From the NCBI GenBank assembly GCA_050633465.1, contig JBOEGO010000011.1:124001-188000 (forward strand): a DNA stretch of 64,000 bases. Direction: 5' to 3'. Position 1 is the first letter of the stretch. Each line of letters begins with the position of its first letter. Positions 17,074 through 26,451 of this stretch are shown here, piece by piece. This DNA is from UBA3069 sp050633465. GTDB lineage: Bacteria; Pseudomonadota; Alphaproteobacteria; Rhodobacterales; Rhodobacteraceae. Under the pieces are notes generated by a model. The model searched no databases. It was not told where the DNA came from and saw only the letters and a program-made list of their open reading frames with translations. A program made the position numbers and the translations under genes.

Positions 17074-19130
17074 CCCCGGTTCTGACCTTTTCGGCCCTGA
17101 TGTGACGGGGTGAACAGCCTCTGACGCAGATCGGGGCTGTTCCACAGGCGTTCACCAGCCAGATCCCGCGCCGCGACCACCTCTAACCCTTTGCCGCGAT
17201 CATATAGGGCGATTGACCCGGTGCGACGCAGGGTTTGCGGATCATAGGTAACACAGGTTAACCCCTTGGGCGCGGGCACGTTCAGCACCACCAGATCCCC
17301 CTTGCCACACATCAGCCCGGCCGCCGCACGCTTGCCGCGCACATGGCTGATGTTCAGCCCCGCCAGTTGCACCTGCCGGGGCCAGCGGCTTGCGGCAATT
17401 TTCTGCTCTGCCATGTCGCCATCATTTTCCAACCAGATTGATGCAACAAATCCCGCCCCCTTTGGTTTGGACAGCGCCCGCCCCTGCCCCGTCATCACGC
17501 CGACCAACCCGCCGTCTTCGGCGATCAGGGCCATGGGGCGTTCGGCCCCCGACCACAGCCAGAACGCGGCGCAAACCGGCAGTATCCCCGCCATTCGCAC
17601 CCGCCCCTGCCACAGGACCATGAACAAAAATCCCAGTGCCATCAGCGGCAGGACGATTGCGGGCGGGCTGACCACCGCGCCGCGCGCCCCCTCCATTGCG
17701 GCCACGTGATGCGCGACGCCCAAAATCCAGTCCAACCCCAACCCCATGACCTTCAGGGCCAGTCCCTCTGATCCCAGCGGCAATAACAGCACCGCAATCA
17801 CCGCAGCGGGGACCACCAATAGCCCCATAAGAGGCACCGAAAGCAGGTTCGCAGGCAGGCCATAATGGGCCATCTGGTTAAAATGCGCCGCCCCGATCGG
17901 ACCCGTGGCCAGCCCCGCCACCGCCGAGGAGATCACCACAGTCACAAATGGCGCCAGCCATTTTGGCCCCAATCGCCATTCACGATCACGGATCAACCCG
18001 AACACGGCGACCAATGCGGTTGTCGCGGCAAATGACATCTGGAACCCCGGCCCCATCAATGCCTCGGGGCGCAAGACCAGCACAATCATTGCCGCCACCG
18101 CCACAGCACGCAAAGATAGCGCCCGCCGGTCCAGCATCACGGCCAGCAGCACCACCGCCACCATCACGAATGCCCGCTGCGTTGCGACATTGCCGCCGGA
18201 CAGTCCCAGATATCCCGCCGCCACGGCCAATGCAGCCGCCGCAGCAATTTTTTTCGCGGGAATGCGCATCGAAACCGCCGGGACAAGCGCCAGAGCGATG
18301 CGAAAGGCGGCAAACACGAACCCCGCCAGCAACCCCATATGCAACCCAGAAATCGCCAGCAAATGTGCCAGATTGGACACGCGCAAGGCCTGCATCGTGC
18401 CCTGCCCGATGCCCGATCTATCCCCCGTCATCACTGCCGCTGCAAACCCGCCGGTTTCCCCGCTCAGGGCTGCCTGAACCCGTGCGGACAAGGCCATACG
18501 GGCACGAAACAACCACTGCCCGCCCTGATTTGGTTCTAACAGCATGGCAGGCGTGCGGGTGTAACCAACCGCGCCAAGCCCCTGAAACCACGCATGTCTT
18601 TGGAAATCGAAACCGCCCGGTTCAACCGGACCACCGGGGGGCGACAGATGCCCTGTGGCCATGATCACATCCCCCGGCGCTGGCGTCAGATGTTGATCGC
18701 CATGCAGTGACAGGCGCAGCCGCGCAGGCGTGCGATGGGGCGCGACATTGTCCAGCACGACCTGATCCAGCGTCAGCCGCAGCGCATCGGATGCACTGCG
18801 GTCTATCCCGACAACCCGACCCTCGATCGCGCCATAATATCGCCACCCCATCACGGGCGCCGCGATTTCATGCGCCCGCCATCCCGCCAGACAGAACCCC
18901 GCAGCAATCAACGACACGGCCCAGAACAAGGGCGCGGGCTGCGCAAATTGCCATGCAGCCCCCGCCGCAACCAGAACCACAATTGCCAGCCCCATGAAAA
19001 CTGGCCATTCCGGCTCTGATCCGGCCATGAAATAGCCGCCGATCCCGACCGCCAGACAGACCGGAACCCAAGGGAACAACGCCCCCCGCTGCGCTGCCAA
19101 TGCAGCCTCTAACATTCCTTGCAAGCGCAA
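17067..19130 (-). CDS. comEC: ComEC/Rec2 family competence protein
   Basis: Membrane protein of 687 residues with about ten hydrophobic segments. ComEC forms the inner-membrane channel for incoming single-stranded DNA in natural transformation. The N-terminal DUF4131 region is followed by the Competence domain, recognisable by NLAHLLAISGLHMGLLAGFV (about residue 230), and by GNVATQRAFVMVAVVLLAVM. The C-terminal 150 residues have no HxHxDH metal-binding motif, so the metallo-beta-lactamase domain seen in longer homologues is absent or worn down. It converges on lexA. Whether this organism is naturally competent cannot be told from this gene alone. Confidence 0.88.
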   Translation of the reverse strand: MRLQGMLEAALAAQRGALFPWVPVCLAVGIGGYFMAGSEPEWPVFMGLAIVVLVAAGAAWQFAQPAPLFWAVSLIAAGFCLAGWRAHEIAAPVMGWRYYGAIEGRVVGIDRSASDALRLTLDQVVLDNVAPHRTPARLRLSLHGDQHLTPAPGDVIMATGHLSPPGGPVEPGGFDFQRHAWFQGLGAVGYTRTPAMLLEPNQGGQWLFRARMALSARVQAALSGETGGFAAAVMTGDRSGIGQGTMQALRVSNLAHLLAISGLHMGLLAGFVFAAFRIALALVPAVSMRIPAKKIAAAAALAVAAGYLGLSGGNVATQRAFVMVAVVLLAVMLDRRALSLRAVAVAAMIVLVLRPEALMGPGFQMSFAATTALVAVFGLIRDREWRLGPKWLAPFVTVVISSAVAGLATGPIGAAHFNQMAHYGLPANLLSVPLMGLLVVPAAVIAVLLLPLGSEGLALKVMGLGLDWILGVAHHVAAMEGARGAVVSPPAIVLPLMALGFLFMVLWQGRVRMAGILPVCAAFWLWSGAERPMALIAEDGGLVGVMTGQGRALSKPKGAGFVASIWLENDGDMAEQKIAASRWPRQVQLAGLNISHVRGKRAAAGLMCGKGDLVVLNVPAPKGLTCVTYDPQTLRRTGSIALYDRGKGLEVVAARDLAGERLWNSPDLRQRLFTPSHQGRKGQNRGQ

Positions 19131-19211
19131 CCCTTGCTCCTGTGCTGGTGCGCGGATAGACAGGCGCTAACGCTACCTCAACCTTGGTTACCGAAAGGTT
19201 AAATCCGCCCC

Positions 19212-20624
19212 ATGTCCGAACAATCCCCCGCACAGGTCGTCACCCGTTTCGCCCCGTCCCCCACCGGGTATCTGCATATTGGCGGGGCACGCACGGCGCT
19301 GTTCAACTGGCTGTATGCGCGTGGGCGTGGTGGCAAATTCCTGCTGCGGATCGAGGACACCGACCGCGAACGCTCCACCCCCGAAGCCACGGCCGCCATC
19401 CTGCGCGGCATGGAATGGCTGGGGCTGGATTATGATGGCGACCCCGTCAGCCAATTTGATGCCGCCCCCCGCCACGCCGAAGTGGCGCAACAGCTGCTGG
19501 ATGCAGGCAAGGCCTATAAATGCTTTGCCACGCAGGAAGAAATTCAGGCGTTTCGAGATGCGGCGCAGGCCGAAAAACGATCGACTCTGTTTCAATCGCC
19601 ATGGCGCGATGCGGCCCCCGAAACCCACCCCGACGCGCCCTATGTTGTGCGCATCAAATCGCCGCTGGACGGGGTCACCGTGATCCGCGATCAGGTGCAG
19701 GGCGATGTGACCATTCGCAATGACCAGCTGGATGATATGGTGCTGCTGCGCTCGGACGGGACACCGGTTTATATGCTGGCCGTGGTGGTGGATGACCATG
19801 ACATGGGCGTGACCCATGTCATTCGCGGCGATGATCACCTGAACAATGCCGCGCGTCAGATGATGATCTACAACGCGATGGATTGGGCAGTGCCGGTCTG
19901 GGCGCATATCCCGCTGATTCACGGGCCGGATGGTAAGAAACTGTCGAAACGCCACGGGGCGCTCGGGGTCGAGGAATATCAGGCCATGGGTTACCCCGCC
20001 GCCGGTATGCGCAACTATCTGACCCGTTTGGGGTGGAGCCACGGCGACGATGAATTTTTCACCGATGCGCAGGCAATGGACTGGTTCGATTTCAAGGGAA
20101 TCGGCAAATCCCCTGCCCGTCTGGATTTCAAGAAACTGGAAAATCTTTGTGGCCAGCATCTCAGCGCCGCAGATGATGCTGCACTGCTGCATGAATTGCA
20201 GGCATATCTGGTGGTGGCCGAACAGCCCGCCCTGACGGATGCAGAAATTAACCAGATGGCGCAGGCATTGGGATTTTTGAAGACAAGCGCCAAAACATTA
20301 GGTCAAATCATTGAAAAAGCCCACTTTTTGATGGTTAAGCGCCCATTGAATATCGAAGAGAAGGCCGCCAGGAACCTTGATGATGTATCCCGTGGTATAC
20401 TGAAAGAATTGACGCCGCAGTTGCAAAATGCTAGCTGGAACAGGAACGATCTAGAGGACCTCTTGAACCGTTTCGCCGAAGCAAACGACATGAAATTTGG
20501 CAAGCTGGCCGGACCGCTGCGTGCGGCGCTGGCCGGACGTGCCGCAACGCCAAGCGTCTTTGATATGATGCTGGTCCTCGGGCAAGAGGAAACAATTGCC
20601 CGTTTGACCGATGCCGGAACCTGA
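19212..20624 (+). CDS. gltX: Glutamyl-tRNA synthetase
   Basis: Class I aminoacyl-tRNA synthetase of 470 residues, with HIGH-type motif PTGYLHIGGARTALFN (His22) and KMSKS-type motif GKKLSKRHG (about residue 243). The C-terminal anticodon-binding helical domain is complete. Bases about 20240-20480 are clearly richer in A/T and use rare codons (AGG, TTA, ATA, CTA) compared with the rest, a possible recombination patch, but the frame is intact. Many alphaproteobacteria have two GltX copies; only one is here. gltA follows 93 bases later on the same strand. Confidence 0.95.
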   Translation: MSEQSPAQVVTRFAPSPTGYLHIGGARTALFNWLYARGRGGKFLLRIEDTDRERSTPEATAAILRGMEWLGLDYDGDPVSQFDAAPRHAEVAQQLLDAGKAYKCFATQEEIQAFRDAAQAEKRSTLFQSPWRDAAPETHPDAPYVVRIKSPLDGVTVIRDQVQGDVTIRNDQLDDMVLLRSDGTPVYMLAVVVDDHDMGVTHVIRGDDHLNNAARQMMIYNAMDWAVPVWAHIPLIHGPDGKKLSKRHGALGVEEYQAMGYPAAGMRNYLTRLGWSHGDDEFFTDAQAMDWFDFKGIGKSPARLDFKKLENLCGQHLSAADDAALLHELQAYLVVAEQPALTDAEINQMAQALGFLKTSAKTLGQIIEKAHFLMVKRPLNIEEKAARNLDDVSRGILKELTPQLQNASWNRNDLEDLLNRFAEANDMKFGKLAGPLRAALAGRAATPSVFDMMLVLGQEETIARLTDAGT

Positions 20625-20717
20625 CAGGAAACCGATTACGGTTAACCCGCCAGTAAGCTCCGAGGGATTAAAACGCCCGTGTGGTCCGCACATGAGGCCA
20701 GTGAGGAAGGGATGACT

Positions 20718-22013
20718 ATGACCGAACCGACCAAGACCGCGACACTCACCATCGACGGCAAATCATACGAACTGCCGGTTTTTTCGCCGACGGCGGGGCC
20801 GGATGTGATCGACATCCGCAAGCTCTATGCGCAGGCTGATGTTTTTACCTATGACCCCGGTTTCACCTCTACAGCGTCCTGTGACAGCACGATCACCTTT
20901 ATTGACGGTGCCGAAGGGGTGCTGCTGCACCGTGGTTACCCCATCGACCAACTGGCCGGTAAATCGCACTTCCTCGAGGTGTGTTACCTGCTGATGTATG
21001 GGGAACTGCCGACCGCCTCTGCGCTGGAAGATTTCGAAACACGCGTGACGCGCCACACCATGGTGCATGAACAGATGCACAACTTTTTCCGCGGTTTCCG
21101 CCGTGATGCGCATCCGATGGCGACCATGGTTGGTGTGGTTGGTGCCATGTCTGCGTTTTATGCCGACAGCGCCGATGTCAATGACCCCTGGCAGCGCGAA
21201 GTGGCGTCGATCCGTCTGATTGCGAAACTGCCGACAATTGCCGCGATGGCCTATAAATATTCGATCGGCCAGCCCTTTGTCTATCCGCGCAACGATCTGG
21301 ATTATGCCGCGAACTTCCTGAACATGTGTTTTTCGGTTCCGGCCGAAAAATACGAGGTGAACCCCATTCTGTCGCGCGCGATGGACCGGATTTTCACCCT
21401 GCACGCGGATCACGAACAGAATGCCTCGACTTCGACCGTGCGTCTGGCGTCTTCTTCGGGTGCGAATCCGTTTGCCTGTGTGGCCGCGGGCATCGCCTGT
21501 TTGTGGGGTCCGGCCCATGGCGGCGCCAATCAGGCCTGTCTGGAAATGCTGCGCGAAATCGGCACCGTGGATCGCATCCCCGAATTCATCGCCCGCGCCA
21601 AGGACAAGAACGATCCGTTCCGTCTGATGGGCTTTGGTCACCGCGTTTACAAAAACTTTGACCCGCGGGCCAAGGTGATGAAGCAATCCGCAGACGAGGT
21701 GCTGGACCTGCTGGGCGTGGAAAACAACCCCACCCTGCAAGTCGCGAAAGAGCTGGAGAAGCAGGCCCTTGCCGATCCGTATTTCGCAGACAAGAAGCTG
21801 TTCCCGAATGTGGATTTCTACTCGGGTATCATCCTCGAGGCCATGGGCTTCCCCACTTCGATGTTCACGCCGATCTTTGCGCTGTCTCGCACGGTGGGCT
21901 GGGTCAGCCAGTGGCGCGAAATGATCGCCGATCCGCAGAACAAAATCGGCCGTCCGCGTCAGTTGTATCTGGGCGAAACCAGCCGCGATTATGTGGATGT
22001 CGAAAACCGCTGA
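20718..22013 (+). CDS. gltA: Citrate synthase
   Basis: Type II (hexameric, Gram-negative) citrate synthase of 431 residues, condensing acetyl-CoA and oxaloacetate in the TCA cycle. Features are LTIDGKSYELPVFSPTAGPD at the N terminus, the FTYDPGFTSTASC segment, the active-site His in WGPAHGGANQAC and GFGHRVYKNFDPRA. ATG 20718 is 7 bases from an AGGAAGG ribosome-binding site; ATG 20712 lies too close to it, and the longer frame from 20679 is not family-like. It ends at a strong terminator. Confidence 0.96.
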   Translation: MTEPTKTATLTIDGKSYELPVFSPTAGPDVIDIRKLYAQADVFTYDPGFTSTASCDSTITFIDGAEGVLLHRGYPIDQLAGKSHFLEVCYLLMYGELPTASALEDFETRVTRHTMVHEQMHNFFRGFRRDAHPMATMVGVVGAMSAFYADSADVNDPWQREVASIRLIAKLPTIAAMAYKYSIGQPFVYPRNDLDYAANFLNMCFSVPAEKYEVNPILSRAMDRIFTLHADHEQNASTSTVRLASSSGANPFACVAAGIACLWGPAHGGANQACLEMLREIGTVDRIPEFIARAKDKNDPFRLMGFGHRVYKNFDPRAKVMKQSADEVLDLLGVENNPTLQVAKELEKQALADPYFADKKLFPNVDFYSGIILEAMGFPTSMFTPIFALSRTVGWVSQWREMIADPQNKIGRPRQLYLGETSRDYVDVENR

Positions 22014-22033
22014 TCGCCGGGCGATCCGAATTG

Positions 22034-22062
22034 AAAACGCCCCCGATTTCGGGGGCGTTTTT
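22034..22062 (+). terminator. Terminator after gltA
   Basis: AAAACGCCCCCGA pairs with CGGGGGCGTTTTT, with a short loop and a T run, about 20 bases after the gltA stop. Confidence 0.92.
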
Positions 22063-22229
22063 GCTTTGCGGACAAGGGTTTATTGGCGGTCAGGAATGGT
22101 CACTCCGCATATTCACGCTTTCTAAATCATTGAATTTTAATCAATAAATCCGACAGTATCCCCCGCGCATTCAGGGTTAATTCACCGCCCAAGCGCATCC
22201 TCCTGTTCATCGAGCACAGGAGAAAACAC

Positions 22230-23000
22230 ATGGCATTCGTGGCAATAATGCTGGCAATGGGTCTGATGGCGGGCCTTGCCGGAATGGGGGGGGGCGATGA
22301 TGGCGTATCGGGCGAAGGGTCCAGTGAAAGCGACAAGATCGCTGGTGGTGACGGGCCGGACACGATTGATGGCGGCGCAGGGTCCGATCTGATCCTTGGA
22401 TATGACGGCGATGACGTGATTGAGGGCGGCGCCGGACATGACTGGATTTTCGCGCTGGATGGCGATGATCAGGTTTCCGGCAGCGAAGGCAATGACGTGG
22501 TATCGGGCGGTCAGGGTGCCGACACCATTGCAACCGGTGATGGCGATGATTTTGTCGAAAGCGCGGGCATTCTTGATGAACTTGCCCTGCTGGCCTCTAT
22601 CGAAACGGCAGAAAATTTTGGCGATATCGACTTTTCATATGACATGGATCAGCCCGCAGACGAAGCCGATGTGATCGACCTTGGCGATGGCGACGACACC
22701 ATTGTCGCGGGTCCGGGTGACACCGTGATCATGGGGGCCGGTGCAGATGAACTGGCGCTTGGCGATTGGTCGGTGGGTGATGAACCCGTGGTGGTCGAGG
22801 ATTATGACGAGGATGAAGACGTGATCACCTTTGCTTATGCCTCCTCCACGCCTGCGCCGGAAATTGAAATGACTGTCGATCCCGACACCGGCGATGCCGA
22901 GTTGCGCGCCAATGGTGATCTGTTTCTGATTGTACGCGATGCCGGCCCGAATTTCCAGGCCGCACAGATTGATCTGCGCACCTACAACCGCGCCGCCTGA
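22230..23000 (+). CDS. Short RTX-repeat (calcium-binding) protein 1
   Basis: Protein of 256 residues. Residues 1-18 are hydrophobic (MAFVAIMLAMGLMAGLAG), a membrane anchor or signal. About residues 37-110 carry tandem nonapeptides of the GGxGxDxxx type (GGAGSDLIL, GYDGDDVIE, GGAGHDWIF), which bind calcium in a beta roll. A spacer follows, then GAGADELALGDW and a final module of about 75 residues beginning near EDYDEDEDVITFAY. A CAGGAG ribosome-binding site precedes the ATG. The next gene has the same architecture in two copies. RTX proteins are usually secreted by type I systems; no transporter genes are here and the N-terminal hydrophobic stretch is unusual for such substrates. Function unknown. 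Confidence 0.85.
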   Translation: MAFVAIMLAMGLMAGLAGMGGGDDGVSGEGSSESDKIAGGDGPDTIDGGAGSDLILGYDGDDVIEGGAGHDWIFALDGDDQVSGSEGNDVVSGGQGADTIATGDGDDFVESAGILDELALLASIETAENFGDIDFSYDMDQPADEADVIDLGDGDDTIVAGPGDTVIMGAGADELALGDWSVGDEPVVVEDYDEDEDVITFAYASSTPAPEIEMTVDPDTGDAELRANGDLFLIVRDAGPNFQAAQIDLRTYNRAA

Positions 23001-23023
23001 TTCATCACGACCTCGGCAAAGAA

Positions 23024-23051
23024 TCGCCCCACCGCACGGTCGGTCGGGGCG
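23024..23051 (+). terminator. Weak hairpin after RTX gene 1
   Basis: CGCCCCACCG pairs imperfectly with CGGTCGGGGCG. The T run after it is poor, so termination may be partial. Confidence 0.45.
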
Positions 23052-23231
23052 TATTTGCTTCAATACAGAAACAGTCTTTCCTATAAATTGGCATTGTCGC
23101 CTTGTTGTTGCCACATTCTGACAAACCTCCTCAATTTACTTTACTAAATCTTAATTTGATGCTCCCTTTCAGGGTGAATGGCCGGGGTTTCAGCGGCATC
23201 TGTTTAAACGTTTCGTATTTCGGAGACTGTC

Positions 23232-25049
23232 ATGGGCGCACTCATTCTACTTGGTATCCTTGCGGGCGGTGGGCTGCTTGCCTTGCTGGTCGACGGCTTT
23301 AACGATGATGATGACGGCGTTTCCCCCACGACCCCGGGCGAGGAAGAAACGATTGAAGGCACCGAAGGCAATGATCTGCTGAAAGGGACGCTTGAATCCG
23401 ACACCATCGCCGGTGGTGCGGGCGATGACCGGATCGAAGGCGGCGAAAGCGGCGATCTGATCTCGGGCGATGCTGGCAATGATTCGCTCTATGGTGACGA
23501 AGGCAGCGATGTTGTGCTGGGCGGTGATGGCGATGACCTGCTGCGCGGTTCCAAGGGCGAGGACCTGCTGATCGGTGGCGACGGCGCCGACACGATGTAT
23601 GGCGATACCAAGGATGATATTCTGATCGGCGTTGGCATCGGGTTGGAAGAGGTGGCAGACGGGTCGCTGCTGGATCAAGCCCTTAGCGCCCTGCCGGAAG
23701 AGGACACCGACGCGGGCGATCTGATGAATGGCGGCTATGGCGACGATCTGTTGCTGGTCGGCAGTTCCGACAGCGCCACGGGCGGCGAAGGCAATGACGA
23801 ATTCATCCTTGGCGACTGGATCACCGCCGGCAATGCCGCCCTGATCAAAGATTACAACGCCGACGAAGATACAATTTTCGTCAGCTATGATGGCACATTA
23901 GAGGACATGGCCCTGACCGTCACCGCCACCGATACGGGCGATGCCGAAGTCATGATCGAAGACCGCGTGATCGCCACGGTGACCGGCGCGGGCGAAACCC
24001 TGACAGCCGATGATATCAATGTGATCCTGAACGCAGACGGATCTGATACGACCTATATCGGCACGGCTGGCGATGATGTCATGAACGGGTCCGACAACGC
24101 CGAAACCATTTCCGGCGCCGATGGCGCAGATTCGGTTTGGGCCGCATCGGGCGCTGATCTGGTCAATGGCGATGCGGGCGATGATGCGCTTGCGGGTGGC
24201 ACTGGTGCCGATACCGTCAATGGTGGCGAGGGCGACGACCTTGTGTTGGGAATGTGGGGCAATGACAGCCTGGACGGTGGCGCAGGCGACGATGTGATTG
24301 TCGATACATCCGGTCAGGATATGATCATGGGCGGCGATGGCAACGATACGATTTCAGCCGTCAGCATGTTGGACGAGGGCGCGTTTTTTGACACCGCCAG
24401 CGATGAAACCAATGACAACGGCTATGCTGATGAACTGTCACCCTATAATTACACCACCGCCGACAGCGATCTGAATGACACGATAGACGGCGGCGCGGGG
24501 GATGATGTGATCACCTTTGGCGTGGCCGATAAGATCACCGGGGGGGACGGTGCCGATACCTTCAACGGTGGCGACTGGATGGAAGGCGGCGTGGCCCATA
24601 TTCTGGATTTCGACACGACCGAGGATGTATTGGTTTACAATTACGTGGCCTCTGACCCCGATGCCGCCATTCCGACCGTCACCGTGACCTATGCCGATGA
24701 TGCCACCGAGACCGAGGGCAAGGCCTATGTCAGCATTGATGGCGAACAGGTGTTCACCCTGCGCCATGTCGGCACATCCTTTACTGCCGATATGGTCGTT
24801 TTGCAGGGTTACATGCCCAATGACGCGATCGAGGTGCCCGCAGCAGAAGCCACCACAGAAACGCCGGCAGACACCACTGATGCAACTGCGGATGCGGCGG
24901 GCACCACGGATACGGCAATGGATACGGCAACGGATACGACCGATGCCGATACAATGGGCACCGCTGACGATCCCGATGCCACGACCGACACCGTTGTCAC
25001 GGGCACCACAGACCCTGTTGTGGATGAGGAAGCACTCATTCCCGCCTAA
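23232..25049 (+). CDS. RTX-repeat (calcium-binding) protein 2, two-module form
   Basis: Protein of 605 residues, paralogue of the preceding gene. It starts with a hydrophobic segment (GALILLGILAGGGLLALLVDG) and an acidic stretch, then an RTX block (GGAGDDRIEGGESGDLISGD and following, about residues 57-125), a spacer, FILGDW and a 75-residue module around DYNADEDTIFVSYDG. A second RTX block (about 280-375), spacer, GGDW and second module around DFDTTEDVLVYNY follow. The last 65 residues are a Thr/Asp/Ala-rich tail (TDTAMDTATDTTDAD and similar). It may be anchored or exported and would fold on calcium. A calcium-dependent surface protein is likely; adhesion or enzyme activity is not indicated. 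Confidence 0.85.
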   Translation: MGALILLGILAGGGLLALLVDGFNDDDDGVSPTTPGEEETIEGTEGNDLLKGTLESDTIAGGAGDDRIEGGESGDLISGDAGNDSLYGDEGSDVVLGGDGDDLLRGSKGEDLLIGGDGADTMYGDTKDDILIGVGIGLEEVADGSLLDQALSALPEEDTDAGDLMNGGYGDDLLLVGSSDSATGGEGNDEFILGDWITAGNAALIKDYNADEDTIFVSYDGTLEDMALTVTATDTGDAEVMIEDRVIATVTGAGETLTADDINVILNADGSDTTYIGTAGDDVMNGSDNAETISGADGADSVWAASGADLVNGDAGDDALAGGTGADTVNGGEGDDLVLGMWGNDSLDGGAGDDVIVDTSGQDMIMGGDGNDTISAVSMLDEGAFFDTASDETNDNGYADELSPYNYTTADSDLNDTIDGGAGDDVITFGVADKITGGDGADTFNGGDWMEGGVAHILDFDTTEDVLVYNYVASDPDAAIPTVTVTYADDATETEGKAYVSIDGEQVFTLRHVGTSFTADMVVLQGYMPNDAIEVPAAEATTETPADTTDATADAAGTTDTAMDTATDTTDADTMGTADDPDATTDTVVTGTTDPVVDEEALIPA

Positions 25050-25066
25050 GCGGCAGATCATTCAAC

Positions 25067-25104
25067 AAAAAAGGCGGCGCGTGATCTACACGGGCCGCCT
25101 TTTT
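25067..25104. terminator. Bidirectional terminator between RTX gene 2 and the enoyl-CoA hydratase gene
   Basis: AAAAAAGGCGGC pairs with GCCGCCTTTTT around a 15-base loop. The A run and T run allow use by both convergent genes. Confidence 0.88.
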
Positions 25105-25141
25105 CGTGTTCAGCGTTCATCCCTTGCGGCGCAGCGCAGAT

Positions 25142-25918
25142 TTAGCGCCCTTCGAATTTCGCCGGGCGTTTTTCCAGAAATGCGACCACACCCTCTTGGA
25201 AATCGCGGGTCTTGCCACAGGCACCTTGCAGTTTGCCCTCCAGGTCCAGTTGCTGTTCGATGGTGTTATTGAACGCCGACCGGATCGAGGTTTTGATGCC
25301 CTGATAGGCGGCTGTCGGGCCACTGGCCAATTGCTGCGCCCGCGCCTGCCAGACGGCGGCGAATTCGGCATCGGGCACGGCCTCCCAGATCAGGCCCCAG
25401 TCATCGGCCTGACGCGCCGTGACTTTATCGGCAAACAGGGCCGCCCCCATGGCCTTGGCCATTCCCATGGAACGGGTCATCCAATAGGTGCCGCCCGCGT
25501 CGGGGATCAGGCCAATGCGCGCAAATGCCTGCATGAAATAGGCGCTTTCCGATGCGATCACGATGTCCGCGGCCAGTGCAAGGTTGGCCCCTGCCCCCGC
25601 CGCCGCACCATTCACCGCCGAAATCGTCGGGATCGGGCAGTCATAAATTGCGCGGATCATCGGGCCGTATTCGTCGCGCAGGGTGCGTTCCATATCCATG
25701 TTGGATGCATTGGCGCGGTCGCTTAGATCCTGCCCCGAACAGAATGCGCGCCCGTCGCCCGTGATCACCAGCACACGGGCCTCGGTGCCTGCGGCCTGTG
25801 CGGCATGGGCGATTTCGGCCCGCATTTGCGTGTTCAGCGCATTCATCACGCTTGCGCGGTCCATCATGATGGTCGCGACCCCGTCGGTGACGCTGTATTT
25901 GATGGTTTTATATTCCAT
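25142..25918 (-). CDS. Enoyl-CoA hydratase/isomerase, PaaG-like
   Basis: Crotonase-fold protein of 258 residues. Oxyanion-hole segments are GDGRAFCSGQDLSDRA (about residue 58) and VNGAAAGAGANLALAADIVIA (about residue 103); the second-half region IGLIPDAGGTYWMTRSMG keeps an Asp (not Glu) at the second catalytic position, as in PaaG-type isomerases of phenylacetate degradation. The first catalytic Glu of true hydratases is replaced by Ala in the NGAAAGAG loop. This fits an isomerase (2-(1,2-epoxy-1,2-dihydrophenyl)acetyl-CoA isomerase or similar) rather than a plain hydratase. No other paa genes are nearby. It follows ccmH on the same strand but after a 74-base gap. Confidence 0.78.
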   Translation of the reverse strand: MEYKTIKYSVTDGVATIMMDRASVMNALNTQMRAEIAHAAQAAGTEARVLVITGDGRAFCSGQDLSDRANASNMDMERTLRDEYGPMIRAIYDCPIPTISAVNGAAAGAGANLALAADIVIASESAYFMQAFARIGLIPDAGGTYWMTRSMGMAKAMGAALFADKVTARQADDWGLIWEAVPDAEFAAVWQARAQQLASGPTAAYQGIKTSIRSAFNNTIEQQLDLEGKLQGACGKTRDFQEGVVAFLEKRPAKFEGR

Positions 25919-25992
25919 GGGTGAACCCCTCCCTTATCCTGTTGGCGGCAACCTTAGCTGACCAGCGGGTAAGGAAAAGGGAAAACCCCGCG

Positions 25993-26451
25993 TCACTGAT
26001 CCATAATTTCGCGCAGCCGCGCCTGTTCTTCGGTGCTTAGCGCGGCCTCTTGCGGGGCGTCGGATTGGCTGCGGCGGCGTAGATAAAATGCAGCCATGAT
26101 CAACGCGGCCAGCAACATCAACGGCCCCGCGCCCCATAGAATCCAGTTTGCGCCCTTGGTTGTGGGGTTCAACAGCACATATTCACCGTAGCGATCCACA
26201 ACGAAATCAATCACTTGGTCGTTGCTGTCGCCCGCTACAATCCGTTCGCGCACCAACAGGCGCAAATCCTTTGCCAACCCTGCGTTGGATTCGTCGATGC
26301 TTTCGTTGCGGCAGACAAGGCAGCGCAGTTCTCTGGACACCTCGCGCGCGCGGGACTCCAGCGCGGGATCGGACAGAATTTCATCGGGCTGCACCGCCAT
26401 GGCAACGGGCGCGGCAAGGGTCAGGCACAGGGCCAGCATCAGGCGTTTCAT
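25993..26451 (-). CDS. ccmH: Cytochrome c maturation protein CcmH
   Basis: Protein of 152 residues of the CcmH/CycL family, which reduces apocytochrome CxxCH thiols before haem ligation. It has a signal peptide (LMLALCLTLAAPVAMA), the redox motif LRCLVCRNESIDESNA (about residues 42-58), a conserved DRYGEYVLLNPTTKG, and a C-terminal membrane helix (GPLMLLAALIMAAFYL). Its ATG overlaps the ccmF stop (ATGA). The CcmI-type extension is not fused. Confidence 0.94.
   Translation of the reverse strand: MKRLMLALCLTLAAPVAMAVQPDEILSDPALESRAREVSRELRCLVCRNESIDESNAGLAKDLRLLVRERIVAGDSNDQVIDFVVDRYGEYVLLNPTTKGANWILWGAGPLMLLAALIMAAFYLRRRSQSDAPQEAALSTEEQARLREIMDQ

Noticed and set aside
22230..25049. Regular short DNA repeats that could suggest a CRISPR or minisatellite
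   Set aside because: The periodicity is codon-level, from calcium-binding RTX nonapeptides; units vary freely at third positions and there are no spacers.
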